Below, in pieces: positions 27,516 to 36,165 of a stretch of 64,000 nt of DNA. The translations under genes were made by a program, and so were the position numbers. The notes beneath the pieces were generated by a model. That model saw only the letters and a program-made list of their open reading frames with translations, did not search any database and was not told the origin of the DNA. The stretch covers positions 3,532,001-3,596,000 of the forward strand of contig NZ_CP031415.1 of NCBI RefSeq assembly GCF_003367315.1, in the 5' to 3' direction. The DNA is from Saccharospirillum mangrovi. GTDB taxonomy: Bacteria; Pseudomonadota; Gammaproteobacteria; Pseudomonadales; Natronospirillaceae. Position 1 is the first letter of the stretch. Every line of letters begins with the position of its first letter.

Positions 27516-28322
27516 TCAGGCCCAGCCAAACAAGCGCTGGGCGTTGTGGTAACTCTGTTTCAACACCTGATCGACCGGCAGTTGTTTCACGTCAGCGATT
27601 TTTTCGATCACGAACGGCAAAAACTTCGGTGCATTTTCCTGGCCGCGATAGGGCACCGGCGTCAGAAACGGCGAATCTGTTTCCACCACCAATTGCTCAA
27701 TCGGTGTCGCCGCCAATACTTCGCGCACGTTCTCGGCTTTGTTAAAGGTAATGATGCCGTTGAAGCCGAGCATAAAACCCTGCTCCAAACAGAACTGCGC
27801 CAGGTCGATGCCGGAGGTGAAACTGTGAATCACGCCTTTGCGTTTCAGGTGCGGCGCGTATTCGGCCAGAATCGCCTGGGTGTCTTCGTCGGCATCGCGG
27901 GTGTGAATGACCACGGGTTTATCCAGCTCGCAGGCAATCTTCAACTGGTCGGCAAACACTTGGCGCTGCTTGGCGCGGTCGGAATGGTCGTAGTAATAAT
28001 CCAGACCAATTTCGCCGATGGCGACAACTTTGGCATCGCTGCCGTGGGCGCGCAGTTCAGCGTCGGTGTTGGCGGTGTAATGGTCGGCTTCATGCGGGTG
28101 AATACCCTGAGTGCCGTAAACGATGTCGTGCTCTTCAATCAGATCGCGCACCCGCGCCAGATTGTCCGGCTCCACCGCTATGGTTACGATACGCTCCACG
28201 CCCACCGCCTGGGCCTCATCCAGAATCTGACGCAGTTCGGCGTCCTTGAGGTAATCAAGATGGCAATGTGTCTCGATGATGGGGTGGGAAAAAACCGGAA
28301 TATCGCGCTTGGTGCGGCTCAT
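27516..28322 (-). CDS. TatD family metal-dependent hydrolase
   Basis: A 268-residue TIM-barrel metal-dependent hydrolase; TatD-family enzymes include 3'-5' exonucleases and D-aminoacyl-tRNA deacylase-type activities. Motifs are ETHCHLDY near the N-terminus, GIHPHEADHY, GEIGLDYYYDHS, VIHTRDADEDT and VETDSPFLTPV, in the usual order. The start is taken as ATG at 28322, which puts the HXH motif about 18 residues in; ATGs at 28343 and further upstream are possible. It is divergent from the HAD hydrolase with about 58 bases between them. Confidence 0.9.
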   Translation of the reverse strand: MSRTKRDIPVFSHPIIETHCHLDYLKDAELRQILDEAQAVGVERIVTIAVEPDNLARVRDLIEEHDIVYGTQGIHPHEADHYTANTDAELRAHGSDAKVVAIGEIGLDYYYDHSDRAKQRQVFADQLKIACELDKPVVIHTRDADEDTQAILAEYAPHLKRKGVIHSFTSGIDLAQFCLEQGFMLGFNGIITFNKAENVREVLAATPIEQLVVETDSPFLTPVPYRGQENAPKFLPFVIEKIADVKQLPVDQVLKQSYHNAQRLFGWA

Positions 28323-28380
28323 ATTGATGGCTCTGTTGAGCATGGGCGGCCCAGTGTAGTGACCAAAGTCGAAGGACGCC

Positions 28381-28998
28381 ATGACCACACCCATCAAACA
28401 TCTGATTTTCGACATGGGCGGCGTGCTGATCCGCTTACAGTGGCATCAGCAGGCCAGTTTGTTGCTGGGGCGGGATGTACCGTTCGAGCAGATTCACGCC
28501 CTCTGGGGCAGCGCCCAATCAACCCACGCTTTCGAAACCGGCCAGCTCGATTTCGACGCCTTCACCGATGCGTTGATTGACGAATTCCAGATTCCGCTCA
28601 GCCGCAACGACGTTCAAAACCGTTTTCGCGCCATGCTCGATGCGGACTTCGACGACGCCGTGCCGCTGCTCAAAGACCTCAAAGCCGACGGCCGCTACAC
28701 CCTCAGTCTGCTCAGCAACACCAACCCCTGCCATCTGGCGATGGTGCAAGAACGCAACACCATCTGGCCACTGCTCGACCGTCCATTCACCAGCCTCGAC
28801 TTCGGCTTGATGAAGCCCGACCCGGCAATTTATCGCGCCGTTTTAAACGCGCTGAATGCCCAACCGGAAGAGTGCTGGTTTTTCGACGATGGCATTCATA
28901 ACGTTGAGGCCGCACGCGCCATCGGCATTAATGCCGAACAAGTATTTGGGCCGGAAGATATTCGGCGGGTACTTAAAGAACAGGGTGTATTTGGATGA
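28381..28998 (+). CDS. HAD superfamily hydrolase (subfamily IA)
   Basis: A 205-residue phosphatase-type protein. HAD motif I is IFDMGGVLI with nucleophile Asp11 (the usual second Asp is Gly). Motif II is LLSNTNP, motif III lysine is in GLMKPDP, and motif IV is FFDDGIHNV. The cap is small and helical, as in YihX-like sugar-phosphate phosphatases. The missing second acid of DXDGV is normal for the YihX-type FDMGGV motif. Its stop overlaps the start of the next gene by 4 bases. Substrate is unknown. Confidence 0.85.
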   Translation: MTTPIKHLIFDMGGVLIRLQWHQQASLLLGRDVPFEQIHALWGSAQSTHAFETGQLDFDAFTDALIDEFQIPLSRNDVQNRFRAMLDADFDDAVPLLKDLKADGRYTLSLLSNTNPCHLAMVQERNTIWPLLDRPFTSLDFGLMKPDPAIYRAVLNALNAQPEECWFFDDGIHNVEAARAIGINAEQVFGPEDIRRVLKEQGVFG

Positions 28999-29399
28999 CC
29001 ACATTAAACTGGCAAGAAACCACACCCGGCGTCGAAGAATACTGCGCGCTCAGAGTGGCCGCTGGGCTTTCGCCGAAATCGGCTGCGGCCGCCGAGAAAG
29101 GCTTACCGGGTTCGCTCTATGCGATCTGTGTGCGCGATTCATCGGGCCGTTTGGTTGGCATGGGTCGTGTGATCGGCGATGGCGGCTGCAACTTCGAGAT
29201 TGTTGATATCGCCGTCGCACCCGACCATCAAGGTCAGGGCCTGGGCAAAGGCATTATGCAGCGCGTCGAGCACTATTTAGACGGCGTGGTGGAAACAGGA
29301 AGCTACGTTTGTTTAATTGCTGACAAACCCGGTTTCTATGAAAAACTCGGCTACCAACAGACCGGGCCAGCCAGCCTGGGCATGTACAAACTGTATTGA
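28995..29399 (+). CDS. GNAT family N-acetyltransferase
   Basis: A 134-residue acetyltransferase with the acetyl-CoA pyrophosphate-binding motif QGQGLGKGIMQ in the context DIAVAPDHQGQGLGK, and a C-terminal ADKPGFYEKLGYQQTGP. This is a single small GNAT domain; substrate cannot be judged. The ATG overlaps the end of the HAD gene (ATGA), so translation is probably coupled. The gene converges on alkA with a 4-base gap. Confidence 0.9.
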   Translation: MTTLNWQETTPGVEEYCALRVAAGLSPKSAAAAEKGLPGSLYAICVRDSSGRLVGMGRVIGDGGCNFEIVDIAVAPDHQGQGLGKGIMQRVEHYLDGVVETGSYVCLIADKPGFYEKLGYQQTGPASLGMYKLY

Positions 29400-29403
29400 T
29401 GTT

Positions 29404-30294
29404 TCAATAACCCGCCGCGTTCGCTCTGGCCCACAAATGCGCTGCCACCAAAGCACGCCAGGGCGAAAATTGCGCCAGCCAGTGTTCGGTGAACTGGGCA
29501 TCGGGCGTTGCTGCTAACGCCAATAATTGACCCAGGTTTTTGCGCACCGCCACATCGCCATGCAGTGAACCATCCAGCCAATCAAAACCACGCAACAACG
29601 CATAGCTGACCGTCCAGGGGCCGATGCCTTTCAGTGCCAATAATTGTGCCGACAGGGTTTCAACATCGAGCGATAAACCATCTGCATTCAAGTTAATGTC
29701 GTTCGACAAAACGGCGGCGCACAAATTACGAATGGCGATAATTTTTGCACGCGAAAAACCGCAGTTTTTTAATTCATCATCACTTAATTTTGCGATGGCA
29801 TCGGCATCCGGGAAGGCGAGCAAGTTTTCCGGTGCGGTTTGGTTGACCGCCTGAATCAAGCGCCGCCGAATATTGATCGCCACGATCACACTGATCTGCT
29901 GCCCAACAATGGCCCACACCAACGCTTCAAATGGCGTGGCCGATTGCGGCACGCGCAAACCGCTTTGTTGTTTTAACAAGGCACCCAGTTCCGGATGATC
30001 GGAAAATTGCGCTTCGAAGGCGTCGGCACTCTGGTTTAAGCCCAGCATTTTTTGCGCAATATTTTTCAATTCGGGTTCACGGATGGCCACCCCGAACGCC
30101 TCAACTAGCACCTGCGATGCTGCAAACTGAAAGTGCAGGGTGATCGCTTCGCCGTTCAACAACAGGGCCTTGGTGACTGAATCATCGCTGCAACGCTCGG
30201 CAATGGCTTCGCCATCGCGGTTGTGAAAGGCGATAAAACCATTGCGCTGAAAATTATTCGGCAGTTCGAGAGTCAGACGTTTATTCGGCGTCAT
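29404..30294 (-). CDS. alkA: DNA-3-methyladenine glycosylase II
   Basis: A 296-residue base-excision repair glycosylase that removes alkylated purines. It has the AlkA N-terminal domain (about residues 1-110) and the helix-hairpin-helix core with LLALKGIGPWTVSYALLRG. The following Asp in GDVAVRKNL occupies the position of the E. coli catalytic Asp238. There is no Ada domain. The start lies inside the end of the upstream 2OG oxygenase gene (14-base overlap), so the two are translated from one message. Confidence 0.9.
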   Translation of the reverse strand: MTPNKRLTLELPNNFQRNGFIAFHNRDGEAIAERCSDDSVTKALLLNGEAITLHFQFAASQVLVEAFGVAIREPELKNIAQKMLGLNQSADAFEAQFSDHPELGALLKQQSGLRVPQSATPFEALVWAIVGQQISVIVAINIRRRLIQAVNQTAPENLLAFPDADAIAKLSDDELKNCGFSRAKIIAIRNLCAAVLSNDINLNADGLSLDVETLSAQLLALKGIGPWTVSYALLRGFDWLDGSLHGDVAVRKNLGQLLALAATPDAQFTEHWLAQFSPWRALVAAHLWARANAAGY

Positions 30295-30982
30295 GAAAAA
30301 TAATTCCCAGGGTAAAACGTTCGCCGGATCGCACCCGACTGACGCCGTGGCGCAAGGTTAAACGATGGTCGCCACGTACGCCTGAATTGGGTCGGAACTG
30401 GCCCGGAAAAATCACCGCGTCGCCACGATTCAAAGGCACCACTTCGACGCGTGATTGGCGTCGCGGTCGCTGCTCAACCAGCGTGAATTCGCCGCCGGTA
30501 AAATCGTCGCCCGGCTGCGACAGCATCACCGTCAGTTGCAACGGAAACGCCAGCGGCCCGCATAAATCCTGATGCAGGCAATTGAAATCATCCGCGCGAT
30601 AACGCAACAACAAGGGCGTCGGCCGATGCTGACCGGCGCTGTGGCATTGGTCAATAAAATCGGCGTGCTCGGCCGGGTAGCGATGCGCAAACCCCAGCCG
30701 CTGCGTCCAACGATTCGCCAACGGCACCAGCCATTGATACAACTCAGCGCGCAGCGTCGCCAATTCATCCGGCAACGGGTAGCGAAAATACCGATATTCG
30801 CCCTGCCCAAAACCGTGCCGTTGCATCACCACTGTGCTGCGAAAACCATCGGGCTGTGCATAACGTTCGCGCAATGCCCGGCAACTGTCTGCGTTCAGCA
30901 GCGCCGGTAAAACGGCGTTGCCCTGGGTGTCGAGTTCCGCTGCCAGGGCATTCCAGTCGTAGCGGTTTAACGTAACGGCCAT
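30281..30982 (-). CDS. 2OG-Fe(II) oxygenase of the COG3826 type, coupled to alkA
   Basis: A 233-residue non-haem iron oxygenase. The iron ligands are probably the His and Asp in CLHQDLCGPLAFPLQL and the distal His in LTLRHGVSRVRSGERF, whose arginine would bind 2-oxoglutarate. GDAVIFPGQFRPN is typical of the prolyl-hydroxylase-like fold. The family is uncharacterised. It ends inside alkA with a 14-base overlap, so a role in reversing or processing alkylation damage is a reasonable inference, but it is not AlkB by sequence. GGAGCC precedes the ATG. Confidence 0.8.
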   Translation of the reverse strand: MAVTLNRYDWNALAAELDTQGNAVLPALLNADSCRALRERYAQPDGFRSTVVMQRHGFGQGEYRYFRYPLPDELATLRAELYQWLVPLANRWTQRLGFAHRYPAEHADFIDQCHSAGQHRPTPLLLRYRADDFNCLHQDLCGPLAFPLQLTVMLSQPGDDFTGGEFTLVEQRPRRQSRVEVVPLNRGDAVIFPGQFRPNSGVRGDHRLTLRHGVSRVRSGERFTLGIIFHDAE

Positions 30983-31103
30983 TGTCGGGCTCCGGGGGTT
31001 TCAATGCCCCGACCATAACAACCAGCGTCTCAAATGCTATCCGCACCTTGCGCTGTAATTCAGTGTCCCCATCATAGGGCGATTCTGGTCAGGAGCTTCG
31101 TTC

Positions 31104-31328
31104 ATGCGCGTCCACAAATCACTGCGGCACTTCACCTTTCCACTGCTGATGTCGGTTTATATGGTCACTTTGATGACCGCCCTGGTCACCTGGTCCAACA
31201 TCGGTTTCAGCGCGGACTACCTGAGTGCCTGGGGCCACGCCTTTATCGTCGCCTGGCCGATTGCCTTCGTGCTGATTCTGCTCGGCGCACCACGTCTGCA
31301 AGCGCTGACCGCCTACCTGCACCGCTGA
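31104..31328 (+). CDS. DUF2798 small membrane protein
   Basis: A 74-residue protein with two transmembrane helices (PLLMSVYMVTLMTALVTW and FIVAWPIAFVLILLGAPRLQ), matching the layout of DUF2798 proteins. No function is established for the family. CAGGAGC lies about 10 bases before the ATG. It is a lone gene 56 bases before recC on the same strand. Confidence 0.8.
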   Translation: MRVHKSLRHFTFPLLMSVYMVTLMTALVTWSNIGFSADYLSAWGHAFIVAWPIAFVLILLGAPRLQALTAYLHR

Positions 31329-31384
31329 GGTTCAAACACACAGCGTGATACACTGAGCGCGCATTTCGACGGCGCTCATTGTTC

Positions 31385-34300
31385 ATGCTGCACACCCTGC
31401 CTGGAAACCAACTCGAATCGCTCGCCGATGCGCTGGCGACGCTGTTGGCCGTGCCGGTCGATAACCCGCTCGAACCCGACATCATCCTGGTGCAGAACCC
31501 CGGCATGCAGCACTGGCTGAGCATGCAACTGGCGCAGCACCGCGCCCGGCGCATCAGCATGAACCTGCGCTTCCCGCTGCCGGTCACCGAATTCTGGACG
31601 CTAATCCGCCAGATTCTTGGGCCCGATGCCGTGCCCGAAGCCTCACCCTATCGACGCGAAGTATTGAGCTGGCGGCTCGATGCGTTGCTGGCGCGTGAGG
31701 CGGTCAGCCGCGATCCACTGTTCGCCGAACCGACGCGCTACTGGCGCCGCCAAAGCGACCGCCAGCAAGCGGTGCGGCGTCACCAACTGGCCGAGCAACT
31801 GGCCGACCTGTACGAACAATATCTGCTCTATCGACCGGACTGGATTGCCGACTGGGACGCCGGCCGGGGCGAGCACTGGCAAGCCCAATTGTGGCGCTTG
31901 CTCACCGCCGAAACGCCGGTCGCGCACCCAGTCAAACTGGCGCAGCAGGCGATTGCGCAATTGCCAACATCGGCCCAGCCATTGCCGGAACGAATCTTCT
32001 TATTCGGCATCAATTCGCTGTCGCCGTTCTGGCTCGATTTTCTCAAAGCGCTCGGCGACACCGGCCTGCACATCCATCTGCTGTATCTGAACCCGAGCGA
32101 CGACTACTGGCACGATGTCGTCAGCGAACGCCACGCCGCCCGGCAACGCGCACTGTGGATTGAAACCGATACCGACCCGGATCGGCCATTGGACGTGGGC
32201 AACCCGCTGCTCGCCAACTTCGGCCAACAGGGCCAGGCGTTCGTGCGGCTGCTCAGCGACCGCGCCGACCTGGAAACCTCGGTCTTTGTCGACCGCGAAA
32301 AACCGACACTGCTGGGCCAACTGCAAAACGACATCCTGCACCTGCGCGATGGCCGCGAAGCACCCAGCAAACTGAACGACGCCTCCATCAGCGTGACCCG
32401 CGCGCATTCGGCGTTGCGTGAAGTGCAGGCGTTGCACGACTGGTTGCTGCATCGCTTCAACGACGACCCGACGCTGACGCCCAAAGATGTCGTCGTCATG
32501 TGCCCCAACGTTGAAGATTACGCGCCCTTTGTCGAAGCCGTATTCGCGCGCCGGTTCGACGATTTATCCGAAGCCGTCCCGCCGCTACCGTGCTCCATTG
32601 CCGACCGGCATTTAAAAGACGCCGACCCCACCGTTGCCGCCTTTCTCGATCTATTAACGCTGCCCGATGCCCGCTTCCAGGTCAGCCAGGTGATCGGCTG
32701 GCTGCGCGTACCGGCCATCCAGACGCAATTCCAACTGACACCGGACGATGTGGACCAACTGGCCCACTGGCTCAGCGCCGCAGCGGTGCACTGGGGGTTG
32801 GACGCCGACCACAAAGCCGGTTTTATCGAGCGCGAAGTGAGCGATCACTTCACCTGGCAACAAGGCCTCGATCGGCTGTTGCTCGGCTTCGCCTGGGGCG
32901 ATGAAGAAACCATCGTCGGTGAGCGCTTATTGATGCCGCAGGTCGAAGGCAGCGATGCGCTGCAACTGGGCCGGCTGATGGCGTTCGTGCGGCGGCTGCA
33001 ACAACTGGCGTTGGAGCTGAACCGACCGCGCAATATCGAACACTGGCAAGCCTTGCTGAAAGACCGGCTGCGTCTGGCGCTGTTCGCCACCGGCGAACGC
33101 TTCGACCCGGCACACGACGACCTGCGCGCCGCCATCGCCGACCTCGGCCAGCATTGCTTCGAGGCCGGTTACGACGGCGAGATTCCACTGGGCGTAATCC
33201 GCGATGTGCTGATGCAAACCTTCTCCGGCAGCCAAAGCGGCGGCCGCCAGTTTCTGACCGGCCAGATCACCGTCTGCTCGCTAGTGCCGATGCGCTCCAT
33301 TCCATTCAAAGTGCTGGCCGTGCTCGGCCTGAACGACAGCGAATTCCCGCGCCACCGGCCGCCGCTGGGCTTTGATTTGATGGCGAACGACCATCGCCTC
33401 GGCGACCGTTCACGCCGTGGTGACGACCGTTACCTGTTCCTCGAAGCGCTGCTGTCGGCACGCGATGCACTGTATCTCAGCTATCAGGGTCGCGACGTCA
33501 CCAACAACACCGAACGCCAGCCATCGCTGGTGCTGACCGAACTGTTCGACTATCTCGAAACCGCCAGCGCCTGGCGTCGCAGCGACATCCGCACACTGCC
33601 GTTACAACCATTCGCCGCCGCCAACTATCAAGGCGAACAACCCAGCTTCGATGCCAACTGGCTGCGCCTGACCGAGCCGTTAAACGCGCCGCACAACATC
33701 GCCGAACTGGACCCGCTGGAATGGCCTGAAGAACTGCCGCTAACGCACCTGATCGACGCCCTCGATCACCCGTCCCGCGCCTTCGCCCGGCAACGCCTGG
33801 GCTTGTTCCTCGGCTACGACAGCGGCCCGCAACTGGACGACAGCGAACCCTTCGCGCCCGATCATCTGACCCGCTACCAATTGCAGGCGCGGCTGATCGA
33901 CAGCGAACTCGGTCTGGACAACATGCCGGCGGAAAACTGGCTCGACCGCGCACGGTTATCGGGTTTGTTGCCCGATCACGCTCAAGCCGAGGCGGCCCTG
34001 GAAAACTGGCAGGAACAGGCCGAACAGTTTGCTGCGCATTTGCACGAACTCGGCAGCGGCCAGCTCAGCCTTGACCCAGTTGAAACCACCATCGACAACC
34101 AGAAACTCAGCGCCCAACTGCCGCGCCTGAGTGATGGCCGTCTATTGTTCTGGCGCCTGGCCGACGCCAAAGGCAAGGATTACTTAACGCTCTGGCTGCA
34201 CCATCTGGTCGCCAACCTGGAACAGGGTACCGAAACCCTCGGGTTGTATCGCAGCTATAAAGCTGAAACCAACACCCAATTGCAGTTCGCGCCACTGGAT

Positions 34301-34600
34301 CGCGACGCCGCCAAAGCCGAGCTAAGCAACTGGATACGCATCTGGAGACTGTCGCTGTGCCAGCCGTTGGCCTGGAACGCCGCCATCGGCGTCGAAATCG
34401 CCAAACCGCGCAGCCGTGGCGAATACCAGCCATACCATTTCGACCGTCTCTGGAGCGGCGACCAATTCCGCACCGGCCTGGGCGCCGATCCCTATATGGC
34501 CTGGTTCTGGCCCGAAGCGCCGGATGAAGCCGCGCTGCGCGACAATCTGCTCGCGCTCTACGGCCCGCTGTTCGAACACCTCCGTACCGACGCTGCCTAA
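31385..34600 (+). CDS. recC: Exodeoxyribonuclease V subunit gamma (RecC)
   Basis: A 1071-residue RecC subunit, a little shorter than the 1122 of E. coli. RecC channels unwound strands and recognises Chi in the RecBCD complex. The N-terminus has EPDIILVQNPGMQHWLSMQL and FPLPVTEFWTLIRQ. VCSLVPMRSIPFKVLAVLGLND lies near residue 640, with GDRSRRGDDRYLFLEAL behind it, and the final third is nuclease-like but without an active site, as expected. The ATG at 31385 matches the E. coli start (ML...); a TTG two codons upstream is less likely. Unlike in most relatives, recB does not follow directly. Confidence 0.94.
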   Translation: MLHTLPGNQLESLADALATLLAVPVDNPLEPDIILVQNPGMQHWLSMQLAQHRARRISMNLRFPLPVTEFWTLIRQILGPDAVPEASPYRREVLSWRLDALLAREAVSRDPLFAEPTRYWRRQSDRQQAVRRHQLAEQLADLYEQYLLYRPDWIADWDAGRGEHWQAQLWRLLTAETPVAHPVKLAQQAIAQLPTSAQPLPERIFLFGINSLSPFWLDFLKALGDTGLHIHLLYLNPSDDYWHDVVSERHAARQRALWIETDTDPDRPLDVGNPLLANFGQQGQAFVRLLSDRADLETSVFVDREKPTLLGQLQNDILHLRDGREAPSKLNDASISVTRAHSALREVQALHDWLLHRFNDDPTLTPKDVVVMCPNVEDYAPFVEAVFARRFDDLSEAVPPLPCSIADRHLKDADPTVAAFLDLLTLPDARFQVSQVIGWLRVPAIQTQFQLTPDDVDQLAHWLSAAAVHWGLDADHKAGFIEREVSDHFTWQQGLDRLLLGFAWGDEETIVGERLLMPQVEGSDALQLGRLMAFVRRLQQLALELNRPRNIEHWQALLKDRLRLALFATGERFDPAHDDLRAAIADLGQHCFEAGYDGEIPLGVIRDVLMQTFSGSQSGGRQFLTGQITVCSLVPMRSIPFKVLAVLGLNDSEFPRHRPPLGFDLMANDHRLGDRSRRGDDRYLFLEALLSARDALYLSYQGRDVTNNTERQPSLVLTELFDYLETASAWRRSDIRTLPLQPFAAANYQGEQPSFDANWLRLTEPLNAPHNIAELDPLEWPEELPLTHLIDALDHPSRAFARQRLGLFLGYDSGPQLDDSEPFAPDHLTRYQLQARLIDSELGLDNMPAENWLDRARLSGLLPDHAQAEAALENWQEQAEQFAAHLHELGSGQLSLDPVETTIDNQKLSAQLPRLSDGRLLFWRLADAKGKDYLTLWLHHLVANLEQGTETLGLYRSYKAETNTQLQFAPLDRDAAKAELSNWIRIWRLSLCQPLAWNAAIGVEIAKPRSRGEYQPYHFDRLWSGDQFRTGLGADPYMAWFWPEAPDEAALRDNLLALYGPLFEHLRTDAA

Positions 34601-34654
34601 GCCAAAAACAATTAGACAATTAGGTTGACTATCCACCAAGAGCGATCTAAGTTT

Positions 34655-34677
34655 TATAGACAACTTAGTTGTCTATA
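34655..34677. promoter_or_regulatory. 23-base palindrome upstream of cupin-marR, candidate MarR operator
   Basis: TATAGACAACT and AGTTGTCTATA are exact complements around a single T. A weaker copy, TAGACAA...GTTGACTA, lies at 34613-34631. The strong copy ends 12 bases before the cupin ATG, where a repressor would block initiation. The marR gene two positions downstream is the likely source of the binding protein. Confidence 0.75.
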
Positions 34678-34688
34678 AAGGTAACGCC

Positions 34689-35063
34689 ATGACCACCATC
34701 GCCCCCCAAGCCGCGCTCGTCCACGAACTCGGCCCGAACCGCTTTACCGCCCTTGCCACCCCCACCCTGGGCAGCCGCGAAACCAGCGTCTGGATCGTCG
34801 AAATTCCGCCCGACAGCCCGGCCACACCGCATCAGCTCACGCACGAGGAAGTCTTTATCGTGTTGCAGGGCACGGCCGAAGTGACCCTGGGTGACCAGAT
34901 CGAACAAGCCAGCGCCGGCGGCGCCATCATCGTGCCGCCGGACACCCTGTTTCAGGTCCGCAACAACGGCACCGAGACGTTCAAGGCGGTCTGCTGTCTT
35001 CCGGTGGGTGGGCAGGCTAAAATCGGCGACGGCGAGCCTTTTACACCGCCCTGGGCGCAATAA
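34689..35063 (+). CDS. Cupin domain protein
   Basis: A 124-residue single-cupin protein. The two cupin motifs are recognisable: a metal-ligand-like HQLTHEEVFIVLQGTAEVTLG (positions 44-64) and GGAIIVPPDTLFQVRNNGTE. One of the usual histidines of motif 2 is missing, so metal binding is uncertain. It is preceded by two inverted repeats and followed after 54 bases by a MarR regulator, so it looks like the target gene of a small-molecule-responsive switch. The substrate is unknown. Confidence 0.8.
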   Translation: MTTIAPQAALVHELGPNRFTALATPTLGSRETSVWIVEIPPDSPATPHQLTHEEVFIVLQGTAEVTLGDQIEQASAGGAIIVPPDTLFQVRNNGTETFKAVCCLPVGGQAKIGDGEPFTPPWAQ

Positions 35064-35117
35064 CTCTCAACAATAGCTCTCAACAACAAAACCGAGCGAT
35101 AACACTAAGCCGTCACG

Positions 35118-35582
35118 ATGCCAGAAACCCGTACCGCTCTACCCTTGGCCCGCTTGATGGCCATGAGCTTTCGATACTTTATCGACAGCCTGCACCGCGA
35201 ACTCAAAGCCCAGGGCTGGCACGATGTGCGGCCGGTCTACGGCTTTGTGTTGCTGGCCGCACGCTGCGGCATCACCGCGCAAAACCTGGCTGAATTGATG
35301 GGCATGAGCAAACAGGCCGCCGCCAAAATCGTGCACGCCATGGAAGCCAGCGATTACGTGGTGCGTGCCCCCCGTAACGACGACGCCCGCGCCAAGGAAA
35401 TCCGCCTCACAGCGCGCGGCGAACAACTGCTTGCGGCCGTCGAAACCATCTACCGCGACATCGAAGGCGGCTGGGCCGACGTACTCGGCCAGGACCAACT
35501 CGAACAAGTCCGCACCGCCCTGACCACCGCCCTGCGCGCCACCAACGACGGCGAACTGCCGGCCGTTCGTCCTACTTGGTAA
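35118..35582 (+). CDS. MarR family transcriptional regulator
   Basis: A 154-residue winged-helix repressor or activator. The recognition helix region is AQNLAELMGMSKQAAAKIVHAMEASDYV, and the wing is RNDDARAKEIRLTARG, which is the MarR signature. It probably controls the cupin gene and itself through the palindrome at 34655-34677. The ATG at 35118 has no clear ribosome site; ATGs at 35160 and 35163 are alternatives. It lies between recC and recB, an unusual place. Confidence 0.88.
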   Translation: MPETRTALPLARLMAMSFRYFIDSLHRELKAQGWHDVRPVYGFVLLAARCGITAQNLAELMGMSKQAAAKIVHAMEASDYVVRAPRNDDARAKEIRLTARGEQLLAAVETIYRDIEGGWADVLGQDQLEQVRTALTTALRATNDGELPAVRPTW

Positions 35583-35648
35583 CCGCCATCGTTCTCAATC
35601 CAGGATGGCAGCGCTAAACTGAACCACCCTGCATCCAAGGTAACGACG

Positions 35649-35876
35649 ATGAACAGCCAACAACTGCGCAGTGAAATCGACGGCCTGGCGTTGACCGAAA
35701 AGCTCAAACTGGTCGAAGACATCTGGGACACCATTGCCGCCAGCAATACCGAATTGCCGCTGCCGGACTGGCAACGCCAGGAACTGGAACGGCGCTACCA
35801 GAGCTATCAAGCCGGCGAGCAACGCCTGCACAACTGGCACAGCGTCCACGAGGCACTGCGTAAAGGCGGCCAATGA
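35649..35876 (+). CDS. Addiction-module antitoxin (TIGR02574-type)
   Basis: A 75-residue antitoxin of the addiction-module component family: SEIDGLALTEKLKLVEDIWDTI in the first half and LPDWQRQELERRYQSYQAG in the second match that family's layout. It would neutralise the toxin encoded next. GGTAACG precedes the ATG. Its stop overlaps the toxin ATG by 4 bases, a typical antitoxin-first arrangement. The pair lies between marR and recB. Confidence 0.85.
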   Translation: MNSQQLRSEIDGLALTEKLKLVEDIWDTIAASNTELPLPDWQRQELERRYQSYQAGEQRLHNWHSVHEALRKGGQ

Positions 35877-36154
35877 CGCTGCTTTACACCGACCGGGCCA
35901 AGGATGACCTGGAAACCGCCTTTCTCTGGTACGAACGGCAACAGCAAGGCTTAGGGCAGGGTTTTCTGGACAGCGTTGAAACCGCGATACAACAAATCAT
36001 CGCCAACCCCAACGCGCAGCCGCTGTATCACGAACCCATTCGCGGCTGCCTGATTCGCCGCTTTCCGTTCACGCTGTTTTACAGCATTGAGGCGGAAGGC
36101 CTGATCATTCACTCGGTATTCCATCACCGCCTGGATACCCGCAAAAGGCCCTGA
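35873..36154 (+). CDS. RelE/ParE superfamily toxin
   Basis: A 93-residue toxin-type protein. The ParE/RelE fold is suggested by the N-terminal DRAKDDLETAFLWYERQQQGLG helices and the strands RGCLIRRFPFTLFYSIEAEGLIIHSVFHHR. The last motif (VFHHRLDTRKRP) is usual for the ParE branch associated with TIGR02574 antitoxins. Whether it acts on gyrase or mRNA cannot be told. recB begins 11 bases downstream, so toxin and recB could be on the same transcript. Confidence 0.85.
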   Translation: MTLLYTDRAKDDLETAFLWYERQQQGLGQGFLDSVETAIQQIIANPNAQPLYHEPIRGCLIRRFPFTLFYSIEAEGLIIHSVFHHRLDTRKRP

Positions 36155-36165
36155 CCGGCAAACCC

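Noticed and set aside
27237-28580. A 447-codon open frame on the plus strand
   Set aside because: It is antisense to the AbrB-like gene and tatD, spans their boundary, and its product looks like a high-GC shadow with no recognisable domain.
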